From Paenibacillus sp. PL91 (lineage in GTDB: Bacteria > Bacillota > Bacilli > Paenibacillales > Paenibacillaceae): a stretch of 64,000 bases of DNA. The stretch is from positions 1-64,000 of the forward strand of contig NZ_JABBYG020000006.1 of NCBI RefSeq assembly GCF_012935325.2. The letters are read 5' to 3'. A program made the translations under genes and the position numbers. The notes beneath the pieces were generated by a model, which worked only from the letters and a program-made list of their open reading frames with translations, did no database searches and was not told the origin of the DNA. Positions 54,184 through 62,587 of the stretch are shown here, in pieces (positions within the stretch are counted from its first letter, which is position 1; every line of letters begins with the position of its first letter).

Positions 54184-54678
54184 CAGCTGATCTCCTCGGC
54201 CGATTACAGGAAGGTCGATTTTATCGCGAAATGGTTGGCGGGCAACATTTGGGGAACGGATTGGCCATTCGTATGGTCGCTGCTGCCGTGGCTTGCGATT
54301 CTACTTCCTTACACGCTATACAAGTCGAGCGCCCTTAACCTGCTGGCAATGGACGAAACGGTTGCCGTGGGCGCTGGCGTCTCCATCAACCGGGACCGGC
54401 TGTTGCTGCTCGGGAGTGCTGTGGCGCTTGCCGCAGCGGCGGTATCCGTCACCGGGGGCATCGCGTTCGTAGGCCTGATGGCTCCCCATATCGCCAAGGC
54501 GATCGTAGGGCGCCGCCACCAATATTTCGTCCCTCTCGCTGTCCTGATGGGAGGTTGGCTGCTCTTGTTCGCCGATACCGTTGGGCGTAATCTCGTCGAT
54601 CCGGCAGGCATTCCCGCCGGCATTATGGTCGCGATTATAGGAGGACCTTACTTCCTGTATCTTCTGCTGAAGAAGTAA
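54184..54678 (+). pseudogene. Truncated FecCD-type iron-siderophore permease (C-terminal half)
   Basis: In frame from just after a TGA at 54181: LISSADYRKVDFIAKWLAGNIW, then ALNLLAMDETVAVGAGVSINRDR, VSVTGGIAFVGLMAPHIAK and VDPAGIPAGIMVAIIGGPYFLYLL. These are the second half of a FecCD permease (full length about 330 residues); the N-terminal ~165 residues are missing. No ATPase, binding protein or partner permease is nearby. It could not form a channel, so it is treated as a gene remnant. Confidence 0.85.
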
Positions 54679-54746
54679 TCACGGCGATGCATCATTTGGG
54701 GATGGGATAATTGGACGCTTCAGAAGTGCTCTGGGTCAGTGCGGGG

Positions 54747-55017
54747 AAATAAGCCTAGTTTCTTGACTTATTTCTGCGTATGAGGCTGGTTTCGGGAGAA
54801 TAGATCTAGTTTCTAGATCTATTTTCTGGAAATGGGTGCCACGAGCGCTATATTAAGGGGCTAAAGCCGCAATAAGTCTAATTTCTAGACTTATTTCTGT
54901 GAATTAGGCTGGTTTGTGGAGAATAGATCTAGTTTCTAGATCTATTCTTTGAAATGGGTGCCACGAGCGACATTTGAGAGGCTAGAGTCGAAATAAGTCT
55001 AGTTTCTAGACTTATTT
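54747..55017. repeat. Array of five alternating palindromes
   Basis: Two stem types with the same GTTTC-type loop alternate: AATAAGTCTA..TAGACTTATT at 54747-54773 (degenerate), 54871-54895 and 54991-55017, and AATAGATCTA..TAGATCTATT at 54799-54823 and 54922-54946. Spacers also repeat (GAAATGGGTGCCACGAGCG after each second type), so the larger unit is about 120 bp. The stretch 54679-55030 holds no gene. Confidence 0.9.
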
Positions 55018-55035
55018 CTACGTTAGCAAAGCTGG

Positions 55036-55177
55036 TTACCAGCTGGAGTGATTGGAGTTCTGACGCGAGTAACCCGGTTGCTACGGGAGAGGGGTAATAG
55101 CCGTAAGGTGAATAGTAGCGTATAAGATTTGAATACATCGCCATATGGGCTGCTTGCCTTTGGCGGTGTATTTTTTA
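55036..55177 (+). repeat. Rhodanese 3' end with terminator, copy 3 (diverged fragment)
   Basis: 55036-55098 reads SWSDWSSDASNPVATGEG and a stop. It is followed, as in copy 1, by a terminator with ATACATCGCC (55133-55142) pairing GGCGGTGTAT (55162-55171) and TTTTTT. Downstream bases (GTCAACACGGAGTCAACA) resemble those after copy 2. Confidence 0.85.
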
Positions 55178-55469
55178 TGCTCAGAGTCAACACGGAGTCA
55201 ACAATCGCTCGCTTCAAGATGCTCTTCACAGAGCGTGCGTTCTTACGTTTTTTAGGTACATCACACATCACCCGCGATCTTCCACTCTCAAACCTTTCAA
55301 CATGCGGTGTGTTTCTGCTTGTCCTACACAGACAAATAAAGGGTCTGCGAGCCCTCAAACGAGGAATCCCAGCCCTTCAATTTACTAACAGTTAGCCTGC
55401 TATACTCTTATCGTGATGATCGCAACATATTTCTCCAACACCGTATATCGCGGCAAAGAGGGGGTTCGC
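55178..55469. other. Gene-poor stretch
   Basis: About 290 bp after tail copy 3. Open frames here have no ribosome site or recognisable product; nothing beyond the flanking similarity noted above is seen. Confidence 0.6.
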
Positions 55470-55793
55470 TCACTCTTGGGGACGAGTGCCAGGCTCCAAG
55501 CCTGTAGATGTTGCTGTCTTGATAAGCCGGACCGTTACGTCACTATGTAGCCGGATTTGGCAAGATAGCCGGATAGCGGCGTCCTCGATTCCTTTATTAC
55601 GGAGGACTGTCGCTTCTGCCTCTTCCATCTCGCCCGCATTCCCAGAGAGCACCTCTACGGCGCATGTCGTGCACTTGGCATTGCCACCGCATCTGTGCAG
55701 GATGTCGATCCCGCTATCCTCTAGTGCAAGCACGAGCTTCGTACCTTCAACTGCCTGAATCGCGTCTCTTCCTTCTACTTGAACCGTAGGCAT
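55470..55793 (-). CDS. 2Fe-2S ferredoxin
   Basis: 107 residues with GAGGAGG about 9 bases before ATG 55793. Plant-type cluster motif C35-x4-C40-x2-C43 (RCGGNAKCTTC) and the distant C78 (RLSCQIRL). A soluble one-electron carrier; its partner enzyme is not adjacent. The C-terminus is extended and Thr/Pro-rich. Confidence 0.92.
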   Translation of the reverse strand: MPTVQVEGRDAIQAVEGTKLVLALEDSGIDILHRCGGNAKCTTCAVEVLSGNAGEMEEAEATVLRNKGIEDAAIRLSCQIRLHSDVTVRLIKTATSTGLEPGTRPQE

Positions 55794-55996
55794 TGGCCAT
55801 TCCTCCTCGAATTGTTCATCCTTAAATTTTCCTAACCCGCTTATATTAAACCATTACTTTCGTGAATAAGTCCAATTCGATAGTCATTTCGTAAAAAAGA
55901 ATCCGCCTTGAACAACTTCGCCTTCTGATTGCAGGTCAGGTCCCTATGCATCAGCGGGGAGACTTGCGTCATTTTGTATATCGAAAGCGTGGCAAT

Positions 55997-56435
55997 CTAG
56001 GTCAGCAGCAGCTTGAGTTGGCGCAAATACGAACGCAGTTCCGGAACAGCCTCCAGATGTCCCTTCAGTACTCGCAACAGGACAGGGTTCGGCTTTTCCG
56101 AGAGCACTTCCTTGCGCAGCAGACCGACGACGTCTCTCAACTCCGTACGAGCGGCTGCTGTTAAGGGTAGCGTCTGGATACGCTCCTCCATCGCTGCGAG
56201 GAAATCACGGAGCGTTCCCTTTCTCGCCGCCTCGTCGCTTCGGTTCAATGGATTGTAATTGACGATCCATTCGCCGATAATCGCTTTTGGCATCGTTCGT
56301 ATCAAATCCTGAACGACGGCTTCCATTCGATCGACAATGAAGTCAGCTAGCTCTGCGATCGGCAGCGAGATCACCTTCCCTAAGACACCGCTCATATATT
56401 CGTGGAGGATACCCTGGAAGATCATAACGGCGTCC
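55997..56435 (-). pseudogene. N-terminally truncated gene of unknown function
   Basis: The minus frame from about 56435 to 55997 (~145 codons) has natural-looking composition (LPIAELADFIVDRMEAVVQDL, KGTLRDFLAAMEERIQTLPL, LRKEVLSEKPNPVLLRVLKG) with predicted helices throughout. Upstream of 56436 the frame continues only as antisense of the metallo-hydrolase remnant, so the original N-terminus has been lost. No family recognised. Confidence 0.5.
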
Positions 56436-56897
56436 CATGAAGACGATAGGGACACGATAGACGGGAAAGCTCCGCTTCTGAAATTCCCCCCTGAGAGATT
56501 AAAAGCCGAGCTCGACACCTTACCGGACGAGGTGCGTATTCAGTTCGAGAATATCTTTGTTCGTCCGTCCAAGCCAAATGTGACGCGACTCTTGGCGGAC
56601 GGCGAGACGCTTCCTATAGGCGGTGGTCTAACGGTAATCCATACGCCAGGACATACGCCGGGCCACATCAGCCTTTACCACCAGGCGAGCAAAACGCTGA
56701 TAGCGGGGGATGCCTTGGTTATCCAGAACGGCGAATTGCAGGGTTCATCTCCTTATTCCACGGTTAACATGGAGCAAGCTCTCCGCTCGTTGGAGAAATT
56801 CAAACCGTTTGACATTGAAGCCGTCATCTGTTACCACGGCGGACTGCTGAGAGGCAACATTAACAAGCGCATTGCGGATTTAACCGTGCAGCCGTGA
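56436..56897 (+). pseudogene. Truncated MBL-fold metallohydrolase (C-terminal part)
   Basis: From HEDD at 56436 the frame matches the C-terminal two thirds of an MBL-fold hydrolase: HTPGHTPGHISLYHQ (metal His), LIAGDALV (metal Asp) and AVICYHGGLLRGNI (metal His). The N-terminal ~90 residues with the HxHxDH metal motif are missing and replaced by antisense of the neighbouring remnant, so it should be inactive. Confidence 0.85.
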
Positions 56898-57088
56898 TCC
56901 TCTTCCTAGCCATGCTTACGCTTTCGCACGTCGGGGGAATATTTCATTTTCTCTGAAATCATAGAATCCTATGTTACGGGCAAGGAGTAAGGGCTGAGAA
57001 GCCCGATGGTACGGGTGATATGAATACATTTCCATATGTAACGAGCGCTTGCTCGTGTTCTCGTTCCAATCCTTCGTACAGACAAACA

Positions 57089-57130
57089 AAGGCCGGTAGC
57101 CTGCTCTTTCGAGTGGCAACCGGCCTTATT
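57089..57130. terminator. Terminator at the end of the diguanylate cyclase gene
   Basis: AAGGCCGGT (57089-57097) pairs with ACCGGCCTT (57119-57127). On the minus strand it is followed by TGTTTGTCTG; it can act on both sides. Confidence 0.8.
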
Positions 57131-57173
57131 ATTTGCATAGCCAAAAACCCCATATTGGGAATGAGTAAATGGT

Positions 57174-58784
57174 CTACAATTCGCTCTGACCCGCTATATC
57201 CGTAACTATCGTTCGGTTTCTACCCGTTTCCTTAGCCTTATATAAAGCTTTGTCGGCTAGATGGAACAATGCTTCTGCAGAAGCAGAGTGTATTGGATAA
57301 TGGGCGATGCCCATTGAGACCGTTATCTGCTCCCCGACTGCATGATTACTCGTTTCCAACGTTTTGCGAATTCTTTCGGCTACTAGATAAGCATCGGACA
57401 CTGTGGCTAAGGCGAGAAGCACGACGAATTCTTCACCACCATAACGGCAGCTTACATCACCGGGTCGAACAGATAACATAATGATTTCGGCGAGTTGCTT
57501 CAACACTTCATCCCCGGTTTGATGGCCGTATGTGTCGTTAATTTTTTTGAATCGGTCGATATCCATAACAATAATGGAAAAAGAGACTTGTTCAGCTATC
57601 CATTTATTCATAATGGTTTCAAGCGTTCTTCGGTTTGTTAACCCGGTCAATGGATCCGTCATGGCATCGCGCGTTAATTGCTCCGTCTGCTTGCTTATAT
57701 CCGTTAAAGCAACGATTATCGCTTTTGTCAGTAAATCAGCCTCCCTATTCCAATGGTTCTTGGTTTCCGAAAGCTGGACTTTTTCTCTCCCGATTTTGCT
57801 AACGAGGTCGGCAAGTGATACGAAAGGGCGGGCCAATCTACGAGCAAGCCATATTGCGGAAAGCAATAATAAGATAAACGGAAGAAGTATATACAAGAGT
57901 AAGGTTTGGATATGATCATTCAATTGTTCATGGATAGCACCGATCGGAGAATAAACCACCACACCCCAACCGTTCTCCGGAACGGTTGAATATCCGGCGA
58001 GGAGGGGAACTCCTTTCAAGTTGATCATCTGCTCCTGCCCGCTCTTGCCTTGAACAAGCTTCTGAACGACTGGATTAGCGCTAACATCCTCTCCTAACCG
58101 GGTTTTATCGGGATGGTACAACAGATGACCGTCTGACCCTACCACATAAAAGGAGGAGCCAACATCATCGACGTTACTGCTGCCAAAAATCATATTCATG
58201 ATGTTGTTCTCCTGCAAAAAAATGGTGCCCCCGACAATGCCGCGGTATGTCCCGTTCTTCTCAAATAACGGCTCACTCATAAATACAATGAGGCGATTGC
58301 TTTTGGAGCTTGTATACGAATGGGACAAGTAGGGCTTTCTCGAAGCCAGTGCTTCTTTGGCAGCATCCGTCGAAATGCGGCTCCCGACAGCGCCTTCGGA
58401 ATAAGGAGATCTGTTGCGGATGAGTCCCGTTTCATCAACCACGAAGACGGAGTTAAAGTAGTTGCTGCTGTGGCGCATGAATTCGAGGTTATTATACATT
58501 TCATCTTCGTTTGTAGTAGGATTACTTGATAAAATACCGGCTGTATACTGAAGGCTGCTCCGCATCGATTTAAATAAGGAGTCCATGGTTTGACTCATTT
58601 TTGCAGCGTTTGTGAAATTTAAGGTGAGTGTTGTTTCGTATAATGCCTGTTTTTTTGATTGATAGGATGCAATGAGTAAGATCGTTAACGTGAGTACGAC
58701 GGAAAGTGCGACCAATCCCGACAGTAGAGTGGCTAGACCGATTTTATTCCTTTGGCTTTTTTTAATCTCGCGTAGTACAGGCAT
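57174..58784 (-). CDS. Membrane diguanylate cyclase (dCache-GGDEF)
   Basis: 536 residues. Membrane helix ~20-42, extracellular double-Cache domain (~45-290: FNSVFVVDETGLIRNRSPY, GVPLLAGYSTVPENGWGVVVYSP), second helix ~298-318, short HAMP-like segment, then GGDEF domain with DPLTGLTNRR and active-site GGEEF at 449-453. An RxxD inhibitory site (RPGD) lies five residues before it. It makes cyclic di-GMP in response to an external ligand and is product-inhibited. Confidence 0.93.
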   Translation of the reverse strand: MPVLREIKKSQRNKIGLATLLSGLVALSVVLTLTILLIASYQSKKQALYETTLTLNFTNAAKMSQTMDSLFKSMRSSLQYTAGILSSNPTTNEDEMYNNLEFMRHSSNYFNSVFVVDETGLIRNRSPYSEGAVGSRISTDAAKEALASRKPYLSHSYTSSKSNRLIVFMSEPLFEKNGTYRGIVGGTIFLQENNIMNMIFGSSNVDDVGSSFYVVGSDGHLLYHPDKTRLGEDVSANPVVQKLVQGKSGQEQMINLKGVPLLAGYSTVPENGWGVVVYSPIGAIHEQLNDHIQTLLLYILLPFILLLLSAIWLARRLARPFVSLADLVSKIGREKVQLSETKNHWNREADLLTKAIIVALTDISKQTEQLTRDAMTDPLTGLTNRRTLETIMNKWIAEQVSFSIIVMDIDRFKKINDTYGHQTGDEVLKQLAEIIMLSVRPGDVSCRYGGEEFVVLLALATVSDAYLVAERIRKTLETSNHAVGEQITVSMGIAHYPIHSASAEALFHLADKALYKAKETGRNRTIVTDIAGQSEL

Positions 58785-59109
58785 GGTAAAACTCCTCTTT
58801 AATAAAAATGGCTTTCGTTACAATTCGACGTTATTCTACACATACCTCTCAAATGCATGTAATAATCACAATAATAATTGCTACTATTATCCTATTTACT
58901 GTAAGTAGAATGAGGAGACTGGAGAAGAGTAAGAGTCGAGAAGGCACATCTTACGTATGGAGCATTAATCCAATGTAGGTCTATACGAAAAAGAGAACGT
59001 AATCTGAAAATAGAGGATAGAGGGCAGGGGGATCAGGTGAGTGGAACCTGTCTGCTCCCAAGCGGGGATGAGTATTGATTGTAGTGCCGATAGCCCACCT
59101 ATTAAAAAA
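58785..59109. other. Promoter-bearing gap without genes
   Basis: About 325 bp upstream of the diguanylate cyclase and downstream of the peptide ABC ATPase. AT-rich near 58860-58910, as expected for the cyclase promoter; no riboswitch-like fold or open frame was recognised. Confidence 0.5.
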
Positions 59110-59144
59110 GTGACCCGCAAGATGGTATACATCCTACGGGTCAC
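59110..59144 (-). terminator. Terminator of the peptide ABC ATPase gene
   Basis: GTGACCCG (59110-59117) pairs with CGGGTCAC (59137-59144), extended by further pairing inside. On the minus strand it is followed by TTTTTTAAT. Confidence 0.92.
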
Positions 59145-59171
59145 GGTCTTTAGTGCTCTTAACTTGCTGGC

Positions 59172-60908
59172 TTAGCCAGTCGCAACGGCCACCCAGTGCC
59201 CCTTTTTTACTTCCACGAATTCGGAGCGTTCGAGGCCGTAGGGATCAGCTTTGGAAGCTTCCTCATGCGGCACTAGCTTCTTCTGCGATTCAACCTTGGG
59301 ATCGGGTACCGGAATGGCCGCAAGCAGCGACTTCGTATAGGCATGGATCGGGTTCGCGTAAAGCTCCTCGCTTTCGGCAAGCTCCACGATTTTCCCTTTG
59401 TACATCACCGCGACGCGGTCGCTAATATGCTTCACCATCGATAAATCATGGGCGATGAACAGGTACGTTAGGCCGAGCCTTTGCTGGAGTTCCTCCAGCA
59501 GCTTCACGATCTGGGCTTGAATCGAAACGTCTAGGGCGGACAACGGCTCGTCGCATACGATAAATTCCGGCTCCACGGCCAGCGTTCGCGCAATGCCGAT
59601 CCGCTGGCGCTGTCCGCCGGAAAATTCATGCGGATACCGCATGGCATGAGACGGATCTAGCCCAACCATCTCTAGCAGCTCCTCGACACGTCTCTGGCGA
59701 TCCCGCTTGGTGGTCGTTATTTCGTGCACGTCAAGCGCCTCGCCAATAATATCAATGATGCGAAGCCTTGGATTCAGGGAGGCATACGGATCTTGGAAGA
59801 TCATTCCCATATGCCGCCTCATCGTCTTCATCTCAGAGCGGTTTAATTGCTGGAGCGGAATGCCTTTGAAGAGCACCTCGCCGCCAGTCGCTTCATTTAA
59901 GCGGAGAATCGTGCGGCCGGTCGTCGACTTGCCGCTGCCGGATTCTCCTACCACGCCGAGCGTCTCGCCTGCCTGTATATCGAAGCTGATATCATTAACC
60001 GCCTTAACAATCTGTCCTTTTCCCATATCAAAATATTGCTTCAAGGCGCGAACCTGCAGCAGCGGCACGCCCTCTTCCCGCTGAACAATCGCAGGCACGG
60101 GCTTCGGTTTTTTCTTCTCGTCCAAGCGCGGTAATGCGTTGAGAAGCTTAACGGTGTAAGGATGCTGCGGATTTGCAAAAATTTGCTCCGTTGTCCCCGT
60201 CTCGACGATTTCCCCGTCCTTCATCACGACGACGCGGTCGCACATGCCGGCCACGACGCCGAGGTCATGCGTAATTAAAATAATGGAGGTACCGAGCTGC
60301 TTCTGAATATCCTTCATCTGGTTAAGGATCTGTGCCTGTATGGTCACGTCAAGCGACGTTGTCGGCTCGTCCGCAATAAGCAGCGATGGGCGGCATGCTA
60401 ACGCAATAGCGATCATGACCCGCTGACGCATCCCGCCAGAGAACTCATGAGCATACTGATGATAGCGGGCTTCGCTGTTTGGAATGCCTACGAGCTTCAG
60501 CATCTCAATCGCTTCCGTCCGGGCTTGCTTCTTATCCAGCTTTCGATGCTTGATCAAGCTTTCTTCAATTTGGTTGCCGATCCGCATCGTCGGATTAAGG
60601 GAGGACATCGGATCTTGAAAGATCATCCCGATATCCCTTCCGCGTATGGCTTCCATTTCTTTGTCGGTTTTAAAGGCAAGGTTTTGGCCTTGAAAAAGCA
60701 CCTCGCCGTTTTTCACCATGGAAGGAGGAGAGGGCAGAAGCCTCATAATCGTACGTGCGGTAACGCTTTTGCCGCTTCCGGATTCGCCTACGATTCCCAG
60801 CGTCTCGCCTTTACGGACTTCAAAGCTGACATGACGGACTGCTTCTATTTCTTTGTCACGGGTGAAAAAAGAAACCGATAAATCGTTAACTTGCAATAAT
60901 GTATCCAT
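59172..60908 (-). CDS. Oligopeptide/dipeptide ABC transporter ATPase, two-domain fusion (DppD-DppF type)
   Basis: About 578 residues from ATG 60908 (AGGTG 6 bases upstream; an ATG ten codons earlier lacks a site). Two complete ATPase domains: Walker A GESGSGKS twice, signature motifs FSGGMRQRV and FSGGQRQRI, Walker B LLIADEP and FIVCDEP. Most relatives encode these as separate OppD and OppF proteins. It powers peptide uptake through the divergent permeases. Confidence 0.93.
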   Translation of the reverse strand: MDTLLQVNDLSVSFFTRDKEIEAVRHVSFEVRKGETLGIVGESGSGKSVTARTIMRLLPSPPSMVKNGEVLFQGQNLAFKTDKEMEAIRGRDIGMIFQDPMSSLNPTMRIGNQIEESLIKHRKLDKKQARTEAIEMLKLVGIPNSEARYHQYAHEFSGGMRQRVMIAIALACRPSLLIADEPTTSLDVTIQAQILNQMKDIQKQLGTSIILITHDLGVVAGMCDRVVVMKDGEIVETGTTEQIFANPQHPYTVKLLNALPRLDEKKKPKPVPAIVQREEGVPLLQVRALKQYFDMGKGQIVKAVNDISFDIQAGETLGVVGESGSGKSTTGRTILRLNEATGGEVLFKGIPLQQLNRSEMKTMRRHMGMIFQDPYASLNPRLRIIDIIGEALDVHEITTTKRDRQRRVEELLEMVGLDPSHAMRYPHEFSGGQRQRIGIARTLAVEPEFIVCDEPLSALDVSIQAQIVKLLEELQQRLGLTYLFIAHDLSMVKHISDRVAVMYKGKIVELAESEELYANPIHAYTKSLLAAIPVPDPKVESQKKLVPHEEASKADPYGLERSEFVEVKKGHWVAVATG

Positions 60909-61040
60909 ATATGCACCTGCAATTCTGTTGTTTTCCAATAAAGAATAGTTAATATTTAAAAAAAGATGATGCTTTTTTTTTACCTCATACTCCTTATAGC
61001 ATGTATAATGAAAAAAAGTAAGTAACCAATTTAAAAGTTA

Positions 61041-61069
61041 TTGACATATTCCAACCCTTAAAATAAAAT
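61041..61069 (+). promoter_or_regulatory. Sigma-A promoter of the peptide permease operon
   Basis: Perfect TTGACA (61041-61046), 17-base spacer, TAAAAT (61064-61069), 62 bases before the start codon. Confidence 0.82.
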
Positions 61070-61130
61070 CTACTATATCGATCGGAATAATGCAATTTAA
61101 AATTACGAGAATGAAAGGAAGCGGACTAGC

Positions 61131-62573
61131 TTGAAAGGGCACGCAACTGCAACGGGTAATGGCTTTGTTGATCATATTGCCGCCATCTACCGCAAAATGT
61201 TACTACATCCGGCCTACAGTCTGCTTTTATTGCTGATAGGAGCACCCGTATCTGCCATCGTGTATGGCGTTCATCAATATCGTAAATCCAAGTACGGCTA
61301 CAAAGCTATCGCCGAGGAGACGAAGAACAAGCTGCTTGCGACCGGGTACCGGGGTAAGCTGCTGCTTGAGGCTAAGGAACAGCTTATCCGCAAGCACCGT
61401 TTCTTCGGGCAAACTGTCAGCGCAGAGCAGACCGAGCTGGAAGCGAATCGGATGGCTGAGATGAAATTCAATGAGACGTTCAGCCATGAACTGGAGAAAC
61501 GGCTTGCCAGCGAGAGCGGACTGAAGTTTTCGTTTGGCGATACGTATCATGCGTTAGCTTTGAATCCGGCCTTTTTCGCATTATCGCTGATTATCGGTTT
61601 CCCTATGTATCTATTGATGGCAATCTACTCTATGCCTTACTTGAAATACGTCGCGGAACGATTGGTGATGGCTATATTCGTCATCTTCGGAGTCGCGTTT
61701 CTCGTTTTTACGATCCTATATATATCGCCGATGAATCCAGCGGCTAACCTATTAGGCGAGACAGCGACCGCCGAGCAAATTGCAGCGTTCAACCATCTGT
61801 ACGGATTGGATCAACCTTATCTTGTCCAGCTATGGGACACGCTTAAAGGCATCCTTACTTTCGATCTTGGCAAGTCTTTCGCGGGCAACGAGAACGTAAC
61901 CGCAGCCATTGCCAATAAATTTCCGGTGACGCTGACGTTAACGGTCATCTCGACGCTGATCGCCGTATTAATCGCTCTGCCAATCGGCATTGTTTCGGCT
62001 ACGAGGCCGAATTCCTTTTTTGATTATACCTTTATGTTCATTGCCTTGCTCGGATTATCGATCCCGAATTTTTGGCAAGCTCTTATTTTTATTTTGAATT
62101 TCTCGATTAAGCTGCCATGGCTGCCCGCAACGTATAACCCCGAAAACTGGCTGTCCGCGATTATGCCGATCGTCGTTCTCGGTACGGGACTAACGGCTGC
62201 CGTAGCCCGCATGACCCGTTCATCGACGCTGGAGGTCATCCATGAGGATTACATTACGACCGCAAGGGCAAAAGGGCTTGCCCGAAAGCATGTGATATGG
62301 AAGCATGCCGTAGGCAACGCGCTAATCCCTATTATTACGGTCATCGGCCTGCAGTTCGGCGGCATGCTCGGCGGAGCGGCGGTTACGGAGAAAGTATTCA
62401 ATATTAGCGGTATAGGCAGTTATATCGTGGACAAACAATTCATTCCTGACATTCCTAGCGTGATGGGCGGGGTCGTCTATACAGCCATTACCATTTCGAT
62501 CGTGAACGTTATCGTCGATTTGCTGTATGCGTTTTTTGATCCTAGAATCCGTTCGAAAATGAAACAATACTAA
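61131..62573 (+). CDS. Peptide ABC transporter permease, OppB/DppB type with long N-terminal extension
   Basis: 480 residues from TTG 61131, about 150 longer than typical DppB. The first ~175 residues hold two extra membrane segments and a charged, helical stretch ([30 protein letters not shown]). The usual permease follows: [29 protein letters not shown], and the EAA-like loop [29 protein letters not shown] (key part TARAKGL). It forms the channel with the next gene. Confidence 0.92.
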   Translation: MKGHATATGNGFVDHIAAIYRKMLLHPAYSLLLLLIGAPVSAIVYGVHQYRKSKYGYKAIAEETKNKLLATGYRGKLLLEAKEQLIRKHRFFGQTVSAEQTELEANRMAEMKFNETFSHELEKRLASESGLKFSFGDTYHALALNPAFFALSLIIGFPMYLLMAIYSMPYLKYVAERLVMAIFVIFGVAFLVFTILYISPMNPAANLLGETATAEQIAAFNHLYGLDQPYLVQLWDTLKGILTFDLGKSFAGNENVTAAIANKFPVTLTLTVISTLIAVLIALPIGIVSATRPNSFFDYTFMFIALLGLSIPNFWQALIFILNFSIKLPWLPATYNPENWLSAIMPIVVLGTGLTAAVARMTRSSTLEVIHEDYITTARAKGLARKHVIWKHAVGNALIPIITVIGLQFGGMLGGAAVTEKVFNISGIGSYIVDKQFIPDIPSVMGGVVYTAITISIVNVIVDLLYAFFDPRIRSKMKQY

Positions 62574-62587
62574 AGCAGGTGCTACTC

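Noticed and set aside
55129-55395. 88-codon frame after rhodanese tail copy 3
   Set aside because: It starts within the terminator, has no ribosome site and resembles no protein.
56965-57015. GGGCTGAGAAGCCC resembling part of a TPP riboswitch
   Set aside because: Only the GCTGAGA-like word matches; the other conserved parts of a thi-box are absent and no thiamine gene follows.
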